Shown here one piece after another: positions 1 to 11,213 of a stretch of 64,000 nt of DNA. The DNA is from Roridomyces roridus (Eukaryota; Basidiomycota; Agaricomycetes; Agaricales; Mycenaceae): positions 1,302,001-1,366,000 of the forward strand of contig JARKIF010000010.1 in NCBI GenBank assembly GCA_029378245.1. Reading direction: 5' to 3'. Both the position numbers and the translations under genes were made by a program. A model generated the notes under the pieces. It was not told where the DNA came from, searched no databases, and saw nothing but the letters and a program-made list of their open reading frames with translations. The stretch's first letter is position 1. Each line of letters opens with the position of its first letter.

Positions 1-232
1 GCACACTGAGCACAGATCGTTCGCCGCGGCCAAATTTTGATGTCTTACCAAAAATGGTCGGCGACGGACCACAACGGTCCTCGAGCTGGCCTTCAGCCCT
101 TGAGCCTCCATCGGACTCTTCGACGGCGAACGCGCAAGATGGATTCAGCACTCCGCCAGGGTGGCTGACATTGGATACAAAAGTCGGTCTCGGTGTCAGC
201 CACCGATTCTCCCATCTCTTCCACGTACCACA

Positions 233-1082
233 ATGTCCTCCACTCTCATCGTCATCCTTTGTTTCTTCTCCTTCCTCGCCGGCCAAGCCTTTCAAAGCAC
301 CTGTGACGGGCTTGCCAACCCCACCCCCGCCGACGGTGTCCTGCCCGCTGGCCCGATTGGGTGGTCCTTCTCCTCGGTCGTTCTCGTTCTCGTCCTGCTG
401 GTCCACGACATCGTCATCGCTTCCATCGTGTGGTACATCCTCGGCAAGCGTTTTTTCCGCGTCCGCAAGACGACCGACTGGGCTTTGTCACAGAGATTCA
501 TCGGCGCGCTCATCTATCTCCTCCTCCCGCCACCGTCAAATGCATGACCACGTTTTCTACTCCCGCCCCCGCCCAAAATCGCTCATTCAAGTACGGTCCT
601 CAGCATCGTGACGCTGTGGAGGATGTTCGTGCCACGCCCAATTGGGTGGCTGACGGGTATCGGACATATCCAAAGTGCGTGTCGTTTTATTCTCGTTGCT
701 CTGCAAACTCACGCTTGTTCCAGTCCATCGTCCACGGCGTGTTCTCATCGGACCCTCGAACAGCGACTTCATCGTTAAAGTCGTGCGGCAGGCCCTTGCT
801 ACCCTCAAGATGCAAACGAGCCTTGTCAAAGGCTTCAAGCCCGACTACGGCCTCAAAGCTCTGCCCATGGGTCTCTGCAAACTCGGCAATATACCGCGCC
901 CTCTGCGTGCGCTGGGTGCCTTCCCCGGCCGAGGTGCGTCCTCTCATCGTCTTTTGTCCGCCGATACTAACATTTTCTCAGTCTTCCGTCCACCACGGTC
1001 TCTCGTGCGGCGCGACCTTGGCGACATCATGCGCTTCGTTGACATCTCCTTCGCCGCTCCCGCCTCAACGCGCTCCTCTTAG
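233..1082 (+). CDS. Small multi-pass membrane protein, unknown function
   Basis: Four exons join cleanly: 233-534, 592-674, 724-933 and 982-1082, giving 231 codons plus stop with GT-AG introns of 48-57 nt. The protein begins with a hydrophobic segment that could be a signal peptide or first membrane helix (MSSTLIVILCFFSFLAGQAF), followed by two further hydrophobic stretches around residues 45-70 and 85-110. Its second half is basic and soluble-looking. I do not recognise a family. The start at 233 was chosen over the in-frame upstream ATG at 161 because it places the hydrophobic segment at the N terminus. The exon joins preserve hydrophobic segments across the introns, which supports a real gene. 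The 3' end is uncertain: further exons could lie downstream. Confidence 0.55.
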
Positions 1083-1937
1083 GGCCAACAAGAAGACTAT
1101 CCCCACGCCCATCACCGATTGTTGTGACTTTCTATTCACATTCACTCACTCCATCGACCAACCCAAGTTTCCTCAAGTCGAAGAAGCGCCCGACGTCCCG
1201 CCAGCGCGCCCATCGCTGGTGTCGTTCTTGGAGTCAGTGCCGCTCGAAACGCTTCTCCAGGCAGCCGTCGCCGAAGAAGAGGAGGTCTTTGTTTTGATCG
1301 AAGATCTGAGCGTCGGGTCAGAGGGTGTGTATTGCTGATTCGTGCGCATGGGGAAACCAGGCCGACGATTCAGACGACGATGCAGGGGACGGTGATGATG
1401 AGGACGACGGGAACTCGAGCGAGGACTGGCCATCCTACGAGGAGTTTGTTCGGGAGCTAGAAGGAGACCACTGGGCCACACCCGTCGTCGCGCCAGCACC
1501 GTCAAATTTTGGTATGTCTCTGATCTCCTTCTCTTCCTAGTGTTCTCATCATTCCCCGGCAGCTGCAAGCAGGTTCCGTCGCTTTCCATGCTCGCCGCTC
1601 GCCGCGATGTGCGTGAAGCGTTTCTCCTCAATACTCAATATCGCTGGCCTCTCCCGCCAGCCCTACCCACTTGCCTGAACGATACAACGCGCGCCCCGGC
1701 GCTTTCCGTCCTTCCCTTCACTCGCGCCCACCTCTACCACCACCCATCGAAGCAAGCAGCAGAGAAAGAGTGACGCGATATGCCGCTGGCCAAGGGACTC
1801 CTCGACCACGACATAACCTGCTACCACCTTTTCGCCGTCACCATCCGCAAGATTTACGCCTTGTACGCACAGAGTATATCACGCGGAGGGTGGCGGGTGT
1901 GGATGGAGGATGGCCGACGGGAGGTTTGAGGGAGTGA
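1083..1937 (+). other. Possible acidic 3' exons or 3' UTR
   Basis: This stretch keeps a long open frame (about 1083-1335) rich in Glu and Val, followed by a very acidic open stretch at 1360-1510 (runs of Asp and Glu, then SYEEFVREL) ending at a good GTATGT donor. It may be the C-terminal part of the upstream membrane-protein gene or a separate small gene. I could not find an intron chain that joins it without very short introns, so it is left open. Confidence 0.3.
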
Positions 1938-2854
1938 GTCAACGGGTCGGTGGTTAAGGTATCAGGCCGAGAATCTCTTTTCCTTTTTTGCTTGCTCGAA
2001 CTTTTGCAATACATCTCTACCCTTGTATATATCCATTCCTATCTACTCGCTTCGCGAGTTGTACCAGTCACATTATATTGCTTCAAATTTCATTGTGAAA
2101 GTTGATGAAACGTGGTCTCGGTCGAGGAAGGGGTCTGAGCTCAATTGGGCAGGTGAATGTCTAAATCGGGTTTTATCGGCCCTTGGGCCATTCTGCATCA
2201 TAATACCCTCGGGTCAACTGTGAAAACTTGGGTTTCATTGCGTTACCAAGACACATGTCCGCAAAAAAAACTATGTATTCGAATTTCGTCGGCCTTGACA
2301 CTGTCGACTGACGCGCTTCCGATCCTCCACTAAAGTACCGCTTGACGGCCTTCTGCAGCTTCGTGTCCTCGAATCCCTGATCGAGCGTGAGTCTCCAGGC
2401 TGAGTCCTTTCGACGTTCATCTGGGGCTGCAAAACGACGCAGACGAGGACGCGTACGGTCAGCAGCGTACAGGCTCCAAAAAAACAAAAAAAGTAAGGTC
2501 CCGAGCTGGAGCGTTGCAGGAAAAGCGGGGTCGAGAATGTTACTATGAACCAATTCACGGCCTGAGGAATGGGCAGCTATCACACACCGGCAACGACGAG
2601 GAAGAGAAGAGTATATGACCCAGTTGGTGCATTGCGCGAGACTGGTACATGGCAGCCGCGCACGTACGCTTCGGCTTGGATCTGAGGGTAAAAAATGTTG
2701 AATCATATTCTTTATCGAGAGCGGGGTAGGAATATCGACGGAGAGATAAGTATCGACAGTGAGGGCGTTTGGGGCCCTCTTTCATTGTTGGGCTTCAAAG
2801 CTTCAAAGTTCAAACAACGTTCTAAAAATCGTTTTTCTACAAGTTACATTACAA
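1938..2854. other. Intergenic region with one unconvincing open frame
   Basis: An open frame on the minus strand (2173-2706) has ordinary amino-acid composition but no recognisable domain and no clear introns. I see no repeat or RNA gene here. It separates the membrane-protein gene from the DUF302 gene. Confidence 0.3.
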
Positions 2855-3435
2855 TCAAACAGCCGTGATTCTCGACACGATGCCCTCGAATATCCCGTCC
2901 AGCCTGATAGCAGCAGCCGTCATCTCCGGGTTATCCTTCTTCAAGTCAATGACCGACGACGGCTGGTGGTAAACGACGTCCGTGCCCTCGTTGTTGTCCT
3001 TTTCGACGATGAGGACACGAGGGGGGAGGTTGTACGAGGCGCGAATGTCGTGGCGAATCATGGTCTCGGCGATGATGGGGTTGCCGATATCGTAAAAGAC
3101 GGTCCGGGTCGCGGGCTTGGAGAATGGGGGGTTCTGGTAGTACGGGAGCCATTTGCCGTGGTCGAACTCGGTGAAGTATCTGGAGGTAGAGTTGATTGCA
3201 GAGATAGTAAAGGGAAGTGGAAGACGCACATTAAGCCGCCGGGGCCGGTGCCAGCGTTGAGGGCATCCTCGATCGCCTGCTTCGACGTGAAGCCTTCACC
3301 AGCGCCAAACTCCTTGCCCGGGGTTTTGTCCTTGGCAACCTCCTTGTCGAGACGCGCGATGACCTCTGCGGCGGGGAGAGGGGTGCTGAAGGTAATGAGC
3401 TTCAGGTCGTGGTGCTCAACGGATCTGGAAGCCAT
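2855..3435 (-). CDS. DUF302-domain protein
   Basis: Two exons (3435-3230 and 3179-2855) joined over a 50-nt GTGCGT...CCAG intron give 176 residues. The protein begins MASRSVEHHDLKL and runs as one compact domain. The second half carries the features of the DUF302 fold: a YFTEFDHGKWL segment, then a YDIGNPIIA...MIRHDIRASYNLPPRVLI block, and a final segment on the pattern 'V-Y-H-Q-P-S-S-V'. The family occurs in bacteria and fungi as a soluble alpha/beta domain of unknown biochemical role. No signal peptide or membrane segment is visible, so a cytosolic location is likely. The gene is complete and stands alone. The family call rests on recall of the motif pattern, not on a search. Confidence 0.75.
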
Positions 3436-3651
3436 TTGTCGTTGCGGGTGGTGAAGGTGGAGGCCATCGAGTTGGGAATGGGTTTTATATCCTTAGATTG
3501 CTATATGCGTGTTCAGGTTCCGTCGTCGAAGGTCGCTCTTGCCACAGGAACATCCGGTGGAAAGGCTGAGTAGATGAGAAGAAAAGAAGCTCCGAAGATG
3601 GCTATAGTAGATGGATGTGTATCGAGAAGCAAGCGAGGGTGGGGCCTCGTA

Positions 3652-4732
3652 TCAACGGACCGGGAAGTTGTCCATCCAACTGGCCGTCTGCTGGGCAAAT
3701 CTTGAACAAGGTAAACGGATTACCTGTTCAATCGCTGCCCATACATGTAGGTCGACACCCTCGTCGACGACCGAGCCAGGCCCCGCGTAGTAAACATCAA
3801 GATTCGAACCCGGCATCGCCGCGTCTCGATAGACATCTGAGGTAGTAAAACTGGATTAGATCTGAACACGAGCGCGAGGATTTACGCTTGGCGCGAATTT
3901 CCGACAATATATCATCCATTGGGAGTATATCACCAGCTTTCCTCCCCTGGCCATCCTCAAGATTTGGATCAGCGCCAGCCTCCAACAAGATGCGGACCGC
4001 CCAACGTTTCTTCAATGTTGCAGCATAGTGCAAATTCGGCGCGTCCCATCCTCTCTCCCTCCGACGCTCGAGCTCCCAACACGGCAGATCCTCATCCAGC
4101 GGCCAGCCGTCGACGACCGCCCTTGCTCCCTCCGGTGCGTGCTCGAGTACGCATTCCAGAATATCTGACCTGCCTCTCGTCAGCGCCTCCTTGATCGCGT
4201 TCGTCCCGCGCACTCGAACCTCGCCGCACTCGGTCATCAAACAACGCAGCACTTTGACGTCGGATGCCGAAGCGGCCCATTCGATCGGCAGGCGGTGCAT
4301 CGTATCCGCCGTGTTGGGGTCCATCTTCCATGCGGGCTCGTTGGCGGCGTAGCGCATAAAGTCAAGGTCTCCGTACAAGACAGCACACCCGAAGATGTCC
4401 CCCATGTGTCCGAAGCCGAAGGAGAGGGCGTGCGGGTGGACGGAGATGAGGGCTTTGAAGCACTCGAGGTGCTCGGAATTGGCGCAGGTGCGCAGGAGGG
4501 GTGGGTCGACGTCGGATGGTGATGCGCAGGGCATGCGAAGGAGATGGAGGAGGGCGACTGGTTGATTTGAGGCTGCGGCTTTGTGGAGCATTGTGGACCG
4601 TGGAGGGCTCGGGGCTGAAGCGTCAGAGTCGGATTGAGCTAGGAGAGAATCGAGCAAGGCAGTGTTGGACGAGGAAATGGCGGAAAGTATACGTTTCGTG
4701 TGCGGATTCTCGAATACATCTGCAGGGGACAT
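3652..4732 (-). CDS. Ankyrin-repeat protein
   Basis: The first exon runs from the ATG at 4732 to 3886. It encodes degenerate ankyrin-like repeats: a TMLHKAAASNQPVALLHLL repeat near residue 45, a middle part with helix pairs, and a clear repeat near residue 255 (LHYAATLKKRWAVRILLEAGADPN, split here for length as LHYAATLKKRW and AVRILLEAGADPN). A 49-nt intron (3885-3837, GTAAAT...CTCAG with a TCTAATC branch site) joins a short last exon that I read to a TGA at 3654-3652. The ATG at 4732 was preferred over one 17 codons upstream because MSPADVFENPHTKR starts an amphipathic region. The protein is probably a soluble protein-interaction scaffold of about 340 residues. No catalytic domain is visible. 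The exact end of the last exon is uncertain. Confidence 0.7.
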
Positions 4733-4826
4733 GGTCGCACGAAAGATGAAGTTAATGACACTTGTTTGCTGGATGTTTATCATTGATCAAATGAATTTGT
4801 CGGCTCTCAGCACTCTCGATACCTTA

Positions 4827-5101
4827 CTGTACTATTTCGACCGTAGGTTCACGGGGTGTCACCCGTCACCTACTCAGTTCAGTGACTAGCATGTTCACGG
4901 ATCAGAAGTCATACGGCGATCACATCAAATTTCCTTATTTGGCAGTCCGGCATCTCGGATTGATCGCGGATCACGGAAAATTCGGCCAATGTACGCTTTC
5001 CGAGGCTAAAAAAACCGTTCGTCACCGTCGCCACTGCCAAATAGGTTCAGTTCAGGGGCCGCCATCACCCGTCACCTGAACCTACGGTCGAAATAGTACA
5101 G
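4827..5101. mobile_element. 275-bp MITE with TA target duplication
   Basis: The ends are an inverted repeat of about 25 bp: CTGTACTATTTCGACCGTAG... at 4827 and its reverse complement ending at 5101. Both ends are flanked by TA (4825-4826 and 5102-5103). A TA duplication with short inverted ends and no coding capacity fits a non-autonomous Tc1/mariner-type element. Just inside each end lies a copy of CACCCGTCACCT in the same orientation, so the interior is partly repeated too. It sits about 95 bp upstream of the ankyrin gene start, where it could affect transcription. Confidence 0.8.
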
Positions 5102-5103
5102 TA

Positions 5104-6467
5104 TTCAGGAACGCTGCTGTCTTGCTTCTTCTGTTCGCGCCTCTTTTGCTTCTGCTTCCGTCTTCGCTCCATGTTCCAGCTCAACCACCGCACGCGTACC
5201 CGCGTACAGAACCGGACCAGGCAGCCGTTGGACTATTACACTCGGATCCGGGATTCCAACAATTCTGCGGGAAGATGTCACGACTCGCTCAAGTGCGGAG
5301 TAGTGGGTAGGGGCAACTGATGCGTGTGGGAGCGTGCGCTTACTAAGCGTGATCTGGCCAGAATTCTTCGTCTCACCATGTCCCACTTCATATTCGTACC
5401 GTCGTTCTTCTATTGTGCTAATATCAATGAAATGGGTCTATATGTACTGCCTGGAATGCAATTTGAGAGCCTCAGACATGTTGAACCTCCCTTTTTGTAA
5501 GAAATGACCACATTCCTGTACTCTGTTATGCTCTCTATGCACCAGACTGGTGCTCTATAATATATTTGGGTGTCCCCTATGCATATTCCAGCAGTAGGCA
5601 TCCATTTTGACGCAGTTGTCGGCTCTTGGGCCTCGCGCGACATGTATGTTTACATGTGTTGATGGTGTAACTTACTCGACAAAAATTGTGGCACCACGGC
5701 CACCTTTTGGCTTGAACTCGGTCCCAAGGAGGTGCGGGGGAGCAAACCATTTGTAGTTATCTTATTACTTTTTTTGAATTTTGGCCTGGAAACTTGTCAT
5801 TGAGTACGGTACTTAGCTTACATCTCAAAAATCGAAAAATGTGCAAAGATAACTACAAATAAAAGTGGAAAATAGGGTGGGTCCTCTGCCAAAATTTGTT
5901 GCCTGGGTGGATGAGTGAGTCTACAGTTGTCGGTCGAAATCAGTGGTCGCATTTTGGCAGTGCTTCCAAATCGGGACATCCCATCAAATGATGGCATTTT
6001 GGCGGGCATTGCCCCTACCCAGGAGTAGTGTCAATCCTGGGGCTTTCTTCTGCTAGATCGCTTCATCCATCCTGCAATATATGCTCCGCTGGACTGGGCA
6101 AACCTTTCTACATATCGCGCTTGGTTTTGCGATGAATTGCCCGGCGGAAGGGTGTCATATACTAGTTCTTGTTCTGTCTTCCCGCTCCACGGGAACTCAT
6201 TTCGTTCGGTTCTAGTTCTCAGTGACGCTGGTTGGTCCGACCTTGGGATTCGCGTATCAACGATGCACTCTCGCAGACTTGGATGAACGCACTCAGGTGC
6301 TGTACGCGTCTTGGCGGGATTAGTATTTGCATCGCACTTTTTTGACGTGTTTGATTCATTCATCACGATTGTGCGGCCAATGGTGTACTTTTACGATTTG
6401 AATTCCAGGCACCATCCACTATCTTACAATTACAAAGCGCGAAATCAAGGAACACTTGACCTGAGCC
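5104..6467. other. Intergenic region, no gene seen
   Basis: About 1.36 kb without a supportable gene. The open frames here are short and of low quality. The one structure I see is the inverted repeat listed separately at 5748-5890. Confidence 0.4.
5748..5890. repeat. Imperfect inverted repeat (possible old MITE)
   Basis: ATTTGTAGTTATCTT near 5750 is repeated as its exact reverse complement near 5847. The match continues imperfectly over about 35 bp into T-rich sequence on each side of a loop of about 65 bp. It could fold as a hairpin or be the remnant of a small inverted-repeat element. I could not identify a target duplication. Confidence 0.4.
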
Positions 6468-7552
6468 TTACTTCTGCTGGAATTTGGTGGTTATGTCCGC
6501 CGTGATCGGAGTTACCTTGATAAACTTGTTGGCCTCGGTGATGACATCCGCAAACCCGGGGTCGCTGAGGAACTGAAGACCCAGGATACATCAGCTCGGC
6601 CAGAAGGGAATTCACTTATGTGGACGTACCTCCATCATATCATTCTGGTTCTGTCCAGACGAGTCGTTTCAGAAGTACGGTTGATTGGTGAAGAATCATA
6701 CCTGGAATTCCTTGTGAAAGAGGAAAGTGTAATTCGCTCCGTGGTGAATATTCAGCTGAGTTGTGTTGATAGCATCCATGCTACTGTCCTGCCGGTACTA
6801 CATCGAATGTAAGATGAGCCGCAAGATATCAAGAAGCCGACGCACCATGGTGTATCTGGTCATAGTCTTCTCCGCAACAGGAAGGTTCACGACACGTTCC
6901 GCAAGCGCGTCCAATTTCTTCTCGCATTCCTCCGGTGCGGCGCCGTCCAGGACCTCGCAAATCGAGAAGTAATGAAACCCAGTGGAACTCAATTTTTTGT
7001 CGATTAAAACCTTGCTTTCCGCAATGAAAACATTGGCCCCTCGATCCGGCCTGAACTCGGGGAATTTTGAAAGCACGGATTTCACGAGCGGGTCTTGCGC
7101 TGACTGATGTAATATTCAACCTCAAACGCAGTGTGTTCATAGTTCAGACTCACTTTGACCACATCGTCCCGACTCTAACACACAGGATGGCCATAGTGAG
7201 CGTTCACAATCGTGATAATCAAAAGGCCTGTACCTTTAACTCAACATAGATCAGAGTGATGGCGTCGTCGCGTGTCATAGGTAACCCCCAAGCTTTAACC
7301 CGCTCATCTAACCCACTGTTTTCAGCAATCTGGGAAAGAAAAGACAGGTCGGAGAGTATTTCAAAGGAATGCGGCGCAGCAAAGCATACAAACGATATCT
7401 AATTTGATTGTAGTGTCTTTGACGACGGGGATATTGAGCCACTGTTGCGCCCAAAGCTCCAGCCCAGCCCTGTGATCGCCCAAAGAAGGATGATCCGGTC
7501 TCCGGTGTTCTCCAAGCCAATAAACACGGCCCTTGTTGTATGAGGAAGTCAT
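6468..7552 (-). CDS. Two-repeat family protein, copy 1 (unknown function)
   Basis: Seven exons, all joined in phase 0, give a protein of about 250 residues starting MTSSYNKGRVYWLGE and ending TTKFQQK. Two halves of about 125 residues resemble each other. Each has a Y-W/Y-F strand, a long helix, a strand, a 7-residue micro-exon (SRDDVVK in half 1, NQNDMME in half 2) and a closing strand pattern. This layout suggests two ferredoxin-like alpha/beta-barrel units in one chain, but I do not recognise a named family. There is no signal peptide. Copies 2 and 3 at 8.3-9.4 and 13.0-14.1 kb are close paralogs in the same orientation, and a fourth, diverged copy lies at 44.3-45.3 kb. The reading frame is intact. 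Confidence 0.7.
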
Positions 7553-7671
7553 TGGGATGTGCGTAATGCTGGGGAAGTAGTTGAAGGGCAGGAGATGTTA
7601 TATACGGCTGCCATGGGTCATTGCATCCTGGTGTGGCAGATGTCCCCATTCGAGCCCTCATTCTAATTTGA

Positions 7672-7780
7672 ATGTGGTACCTTGGTCCCACCCCGGGCTC
7701 CCTCTCGCACTATTATTCAATTTAACTTTGGGGCGTGTACTTATGCAAGGGGAGGTATCCAAATTTGCCCGGGGCCGCGG
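7672..7780 (-). promoter_or_regulatory. Conserved upstream block of the two-repeat family (copy 1)
   Basis: About 120 bp upstream of the copy 1 start lies a block containing (plus strand) TTGGTCCCACC, then CCCTCTCGCAC, then ATTCAATTTAACTTTGGGG. The same ordered motifs recur upstream of copies 2 and 3 and once more at 7826-7947. Conservation between otherwise diverged intergenic regions suggests a regulatory role, or simply recent duplication of the whole unit. Confidence 0.55.
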
Positions 7781-7825
7781 ATTTTAGAAGTTCCGAGTTC
7801 GTTGAGATCCACGGAGCGGCGGTTT

Positions 7826-7947
7826 TGAATGTGGTATATAGCTACTTGGTCCCACCCGAGCTTCCTCTCGCACGACAATTCAGTTAAACTTTGGGTGCAT
7901 TGGACCAGATTTGTCGGGCACTTGCGCGGGCCGGATGGTAGAAGGCC
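7826..7947 (-). promoter_or_regulatory. Orphan copy of the conserved upstream block
   Basis: A second copy of the block (TGAATGTGGTA, TTGGTCCCACCCGAGCTTCC, TCTCGCAC, ATTCAGTTAAACTTTGGG, GCGCGGGCCGGATGG) lies just upstream of the copy 1 block. There is no gene between them. It is probably the remnant of a lost tandem family member or of an unequal crossover. Confidence 0.5.
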
Positions 7948-8314
7948 GCATGTCTTGGGCTCAAATCAACGGCGATCCTTGTTGGGTGCCTGCTTGTTTA
8001 ATTTGGGGTCGTCTACGTAGCCTTCGGCCAGACAAAACTGTTTTGGGAATTATACACCTCGAAAGACAGAGAACAGTCTCCACGCTTGTCCAATGGACTT
8101 CCAGTCCCGCATAAAGCCCTTCCTTGCTGACGCGACGCGTGTGTTTACTCTTATGTACGTGATTGATCGCGGATCAGTGCTGCCGCTTGCTTAGACTTCC
8201 AGTTCGCTTGCGGAGTCAATACCGAGACCAAAGACATATTTATTTCAACTGTAACGACCCTGGGTCAATGTGAGCTTGACAAGTTTGTGCGGTGGAAGTC
8301 CTTCGCCCCGGGCC

Positions 8315-9393
8315 CTACTTCTGCTGGAATTTGGTGATCACATCCGCCGCAAACGATGTGATATTGAAGAACTTCGTGCCCTCGACCACGAGATCCGCAT
8401 AACCGCGGTCGTTAACAAGCTGGGACCCGTCAGTTTGGTCAGAAGGCGTGATTTTAGCGCACCTCCATCATATCATCCTCGTTCTGTCCAGATAACGAGG
8501 TTCAGAAGTGTACGGGGTGAGGGTTGAATAAAAGGTCATACGTCGAATTCCTGGTGAAATACGAAGGTGTATTCCGGTCCGTGATGAATATTCAGCTGAG
8601 TGGTGCTGATATGATCCATGCTACTGTCCTGCCGGTACTATACCGAACGTAAGACTCCCATGCAGTGGAACATACGACACACACCATGGTGAACTTGACC
8701 AAATTCTTTTGCGCAACGGGAAGCTTCATCACGCGAGCCACAAGGGCGTCCAATTTCTTCTCGCATTGCTCCCGTCCACCGCCCTCCGGAACCTCGCAAA
8801 TGCCGAAGTAATGAACTCTGTTTCTGATATCGGAGCCCGATTGTTTGTCGATCAGAATCTTGCTCTCCATAACGCAAGCGGTGTCCCCGCGATCCGGTTT
8901 GAACTCGGGGAACTCTGAGAGCTTCGATTGCAGGGCTTGATCCTTGGCCAGCTGATGCCTGGATTCAGCTCGACCTAGAAAACCATATCATCGAAACACA
9001 CCATTACTATATCATCCCGACTCTTGCAGAAGATAACGATTATGAGTGCCTCAGATTCGCGACAGCAAAAGAGGCCTATACCTTGAACTTGCCCACAAGT
9101 ATGATGACAGGACGAGAGCGCACTGTCCGTAGGCCCCAAGCTTCGGCACGATCGTCCAGGACATCATTTGCGACAATCTGATGAACACATTAGAGATCTG
9201 GATCTATACTGGCATTTCAATCACGGATACACACCAGATCAAATTGGCCTGTGGTTTCTTTCACGAGGGGAATACCGAGCCATTCTCCGAGGCCGAGCTC
9301 CACACTGGCCTTCCAGTCTTCATGCGAGAGTTGAGAGGGTGCTCGGTGGATCGTCGTCCAGTAAGTGTGGTCCTTGTGGTACGAGGAAGCCAT
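8315..9393 (-). CDS. Two-repeat family protein, copy 2 (unknown function)
   Basis: Seven phase-0 exons start at the ATG at 9393 (MASSYHKDHTYWTTIHRAP) and end at the TAG at 8317-8315 (VITKFQQK). The 21-nt micro-exons encode SRDDIVM in the first half and NEDDMME in the second, at the same relative places as in copies 1 and 3. The central part contains KPDRGDTACVMESKILIDKQ and HYFGICEVPEGG, matching the other copies. The frame is intact throughout. Function is unknown. The two repeated halves look like alpha/beta-barrel units. The gene is tandem with copy 1 and shares the upstream block at 9530-9640. Confidence 0.7.
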
Positions 9394-9529
9394 GGCAGCA
9401 GGTCGATGTACTCCTGAGAGTTAGACAACGGGGACGCGGCAGGTTTATAAAAGAAGTCATGAGAATCGTTGCCCTGCATTAAGATCTCAGGCTGAGAATG
9501 TCTGCAGTTCGAGCCCTCATTCTATATTC

Positions 9530-9640
9530 AACGTACCCGTTATTCCCACTCCTCGCTTCCTCTCGCAACAGGATTATTCAGTTAAACTTTGAGATACTGG
9601 GACCATGAGACATGCGCGGGCCGGATGGTGGAAGGCCCCG
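9530..9640 (-). promoter_or_regulatory. Conserved upstream block of the two-repeat family (copy 2)
   Basis: It contains TTCCTCTCGCAAC, ATTCAGTTAAACTTTGAG and GCGCGGGCCGGATGGTGGAA in the same order as at the other copies, about 140-240 bp upstream of the copy 2 start. The hAT-like element begins immediately beyond it at 9658. Confidence 0.5.
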
Positions 9641-9657
9641 ATGGACGCTCCCTGAGG

Positions 9658-11213
9658 CCCAGTGAAAAGTCCGGTCGATCGCTAGGGATGGACAGGGATG
9701 AAATGCAGTCGGATAGCCGAGAGTCGATTATTCGGGATCGTTTGAGATGAAATGTGGGTACCCATCAGCAGGTGTGTGAACGATCCCAAACGATCCCCAA
9801 CGATCCCTTTCCATCCACTCTTCGTGCCGCTGGTGTCGCAACGAGCATATGTCTACATGTCACTCGTACTCTACCCTTTAAAATCCAGATTTTGCCCAGC
9901 GGACAAGCAACGAAACAATGTGCCGGCAAGGACCACTCATTTATGATGCATGTTGCCGGACAATGCGGAGTATTCCTGGTTTTGCTTTGAAATGCTGCTG
10001 TAAACATGTCTCAGAGGTACTGGGGTTGCTTTGAAGAATTTCACGGGGTCAAATGAACAGGGGATACCAGCTCTGGAGTTGAAAGTTTGGGTTTCAAGAG
10101 TTGTTCTCTTTGTCAAGAGGTAAGTCTCATCAGATTATAAGTTTTCTCCTGCGCGTGAGGTTCCCCGTTCGAGTCCTGTGGTGTCCGAAATTAAGCCAAG
10201 TTGTTCACAATTTTGAATTAAGTAGTAAGTAGTACTGAGTGAAGCTCCAAAAGTAAGCAAGTTGTTACGTCCCGTTCCATTTTCACCAACTCCGGACCAA
10301 TTTTGACCCAACTCCGGTTCCGGCTCCAACAATCCCGGATCAATCTTGACCGGACTCCGGTCCTCGTTCAGACTTTTGCCCTTCTTCAATTTCATTCCAT
10401 CCTTCACCCACTCAACCTTACTCCGGTGTAGATATTCACTCCGGTACCTCCGGTTTCTCCGGGGTATCCACCTCCACTCCGGGGTCCGAGTTTTTTACCT
10501 TGTCACTTTCTCCATATTCATCTGAGTATACATCAGTGGGCATTTAGTATATAAACCTCTGTACAACCGTCATGTAACTCAGTTGGAATATTAACGTTCC
10601 TGGTCTATTCGACCTTGGCTGCTCCGAGCCCTCCTCTCCTCCTTTATCGTCTCGTCCGGATTGCTTCCCTTGGAAGTAGCGTAGGGAACCCGGTCACCCT
10701 GGGTCTTTGTGGTGTCACCGGTTGGACTCCATCTCCCTCCTCCGACCTTTCGTCCCTCTCCGGAGTCCTTCGTCCCGGAGTTCCGGTCATTCTTACTCCG
10801 GTCGTCCTTATCCGGGATTCCAGTCAGCCTCGGATCCGGCACCTAACACAAGTAACAGATGTAATAGCAAAGAGCAACCAGTATTGGTAACAGTAACCGT
10901 AATAGTAAGGGAGTGCGGACAGGCAACTTTTTTCTAGCCAGTTTAAGTGCTTGAAAGTTGAAACGTTGACTGCCAGAAGAGACAGCCAAAGAACCCCAAC
11001 CATCTCTTTTGACCGCCGTTTTTGACCCAAAATGGCAGTGCCAAGCATGCCAAGCGTGACAACCGCATTCCATCCCGTTTGAAAGCCGTTAATATGAGAA
11101 TTCTGTATCATATCTGGATGGATGGCGTTCCTTTGGGATGAAATGCCCCAAGCTGTCACGGAGCCCATTTCATCCCTATTCATCCCTAGCGATCGACCGG
11201 ACTTTTCACTGGG
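9658..11213. mobile_element. hAT-like non-autonomous DNA transposon
   Basis: Terminal inverted repeats of about 48 bp with about two mismatches begin CCCAGTGAAAAGTCCGGTCG at 9658 and end with the reverse complement at 11213. Both ends are flanked by the 7-bp direct repeat CCTGAGG (9651-9657 and 11214-11220). CAGTG-type ends resemble hAT elements, although hAT duplications are usually 8 bp. GATGAAATG motifs recur just inside both ends, and ACGATCCC is tandemly repeated near 9780-9810. No transposase frame is present, so the element is non-autonomous. A 586-bp solo LTR is nested inside. Without it and its 5-bp duplication the element is about 965 bp. Confidence 0.75.
10263..10848. mobile_element. 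Solo LTR with 5-bp target duplication
   Basis: A 586-bp unit begins TGTTACGTCCC and ends ACCTAACA. It therefore has the TG...CA ends and short inverted TGTTA/TAACA repeat typical of retrotransposon LTRs. It is flanked on both sides by CAAGT (10258-10262 and 10849-10853). It carries a GTATATAAACC box near 10550 and many CTCCGG motifs. There is no internal retrotransposon domain, so it is a solo LTR left by recombination. It is inserted in the hAT-like element and is therefore younger than it. Confidence 0.85.

Noticed and set aside
3797..3830. B-box-like GGGTTCGAATC on the minus strand
   Set aside because: It lies in the coding sequence of the ankyrin gene's last exon and no tRNA can be folded around it.
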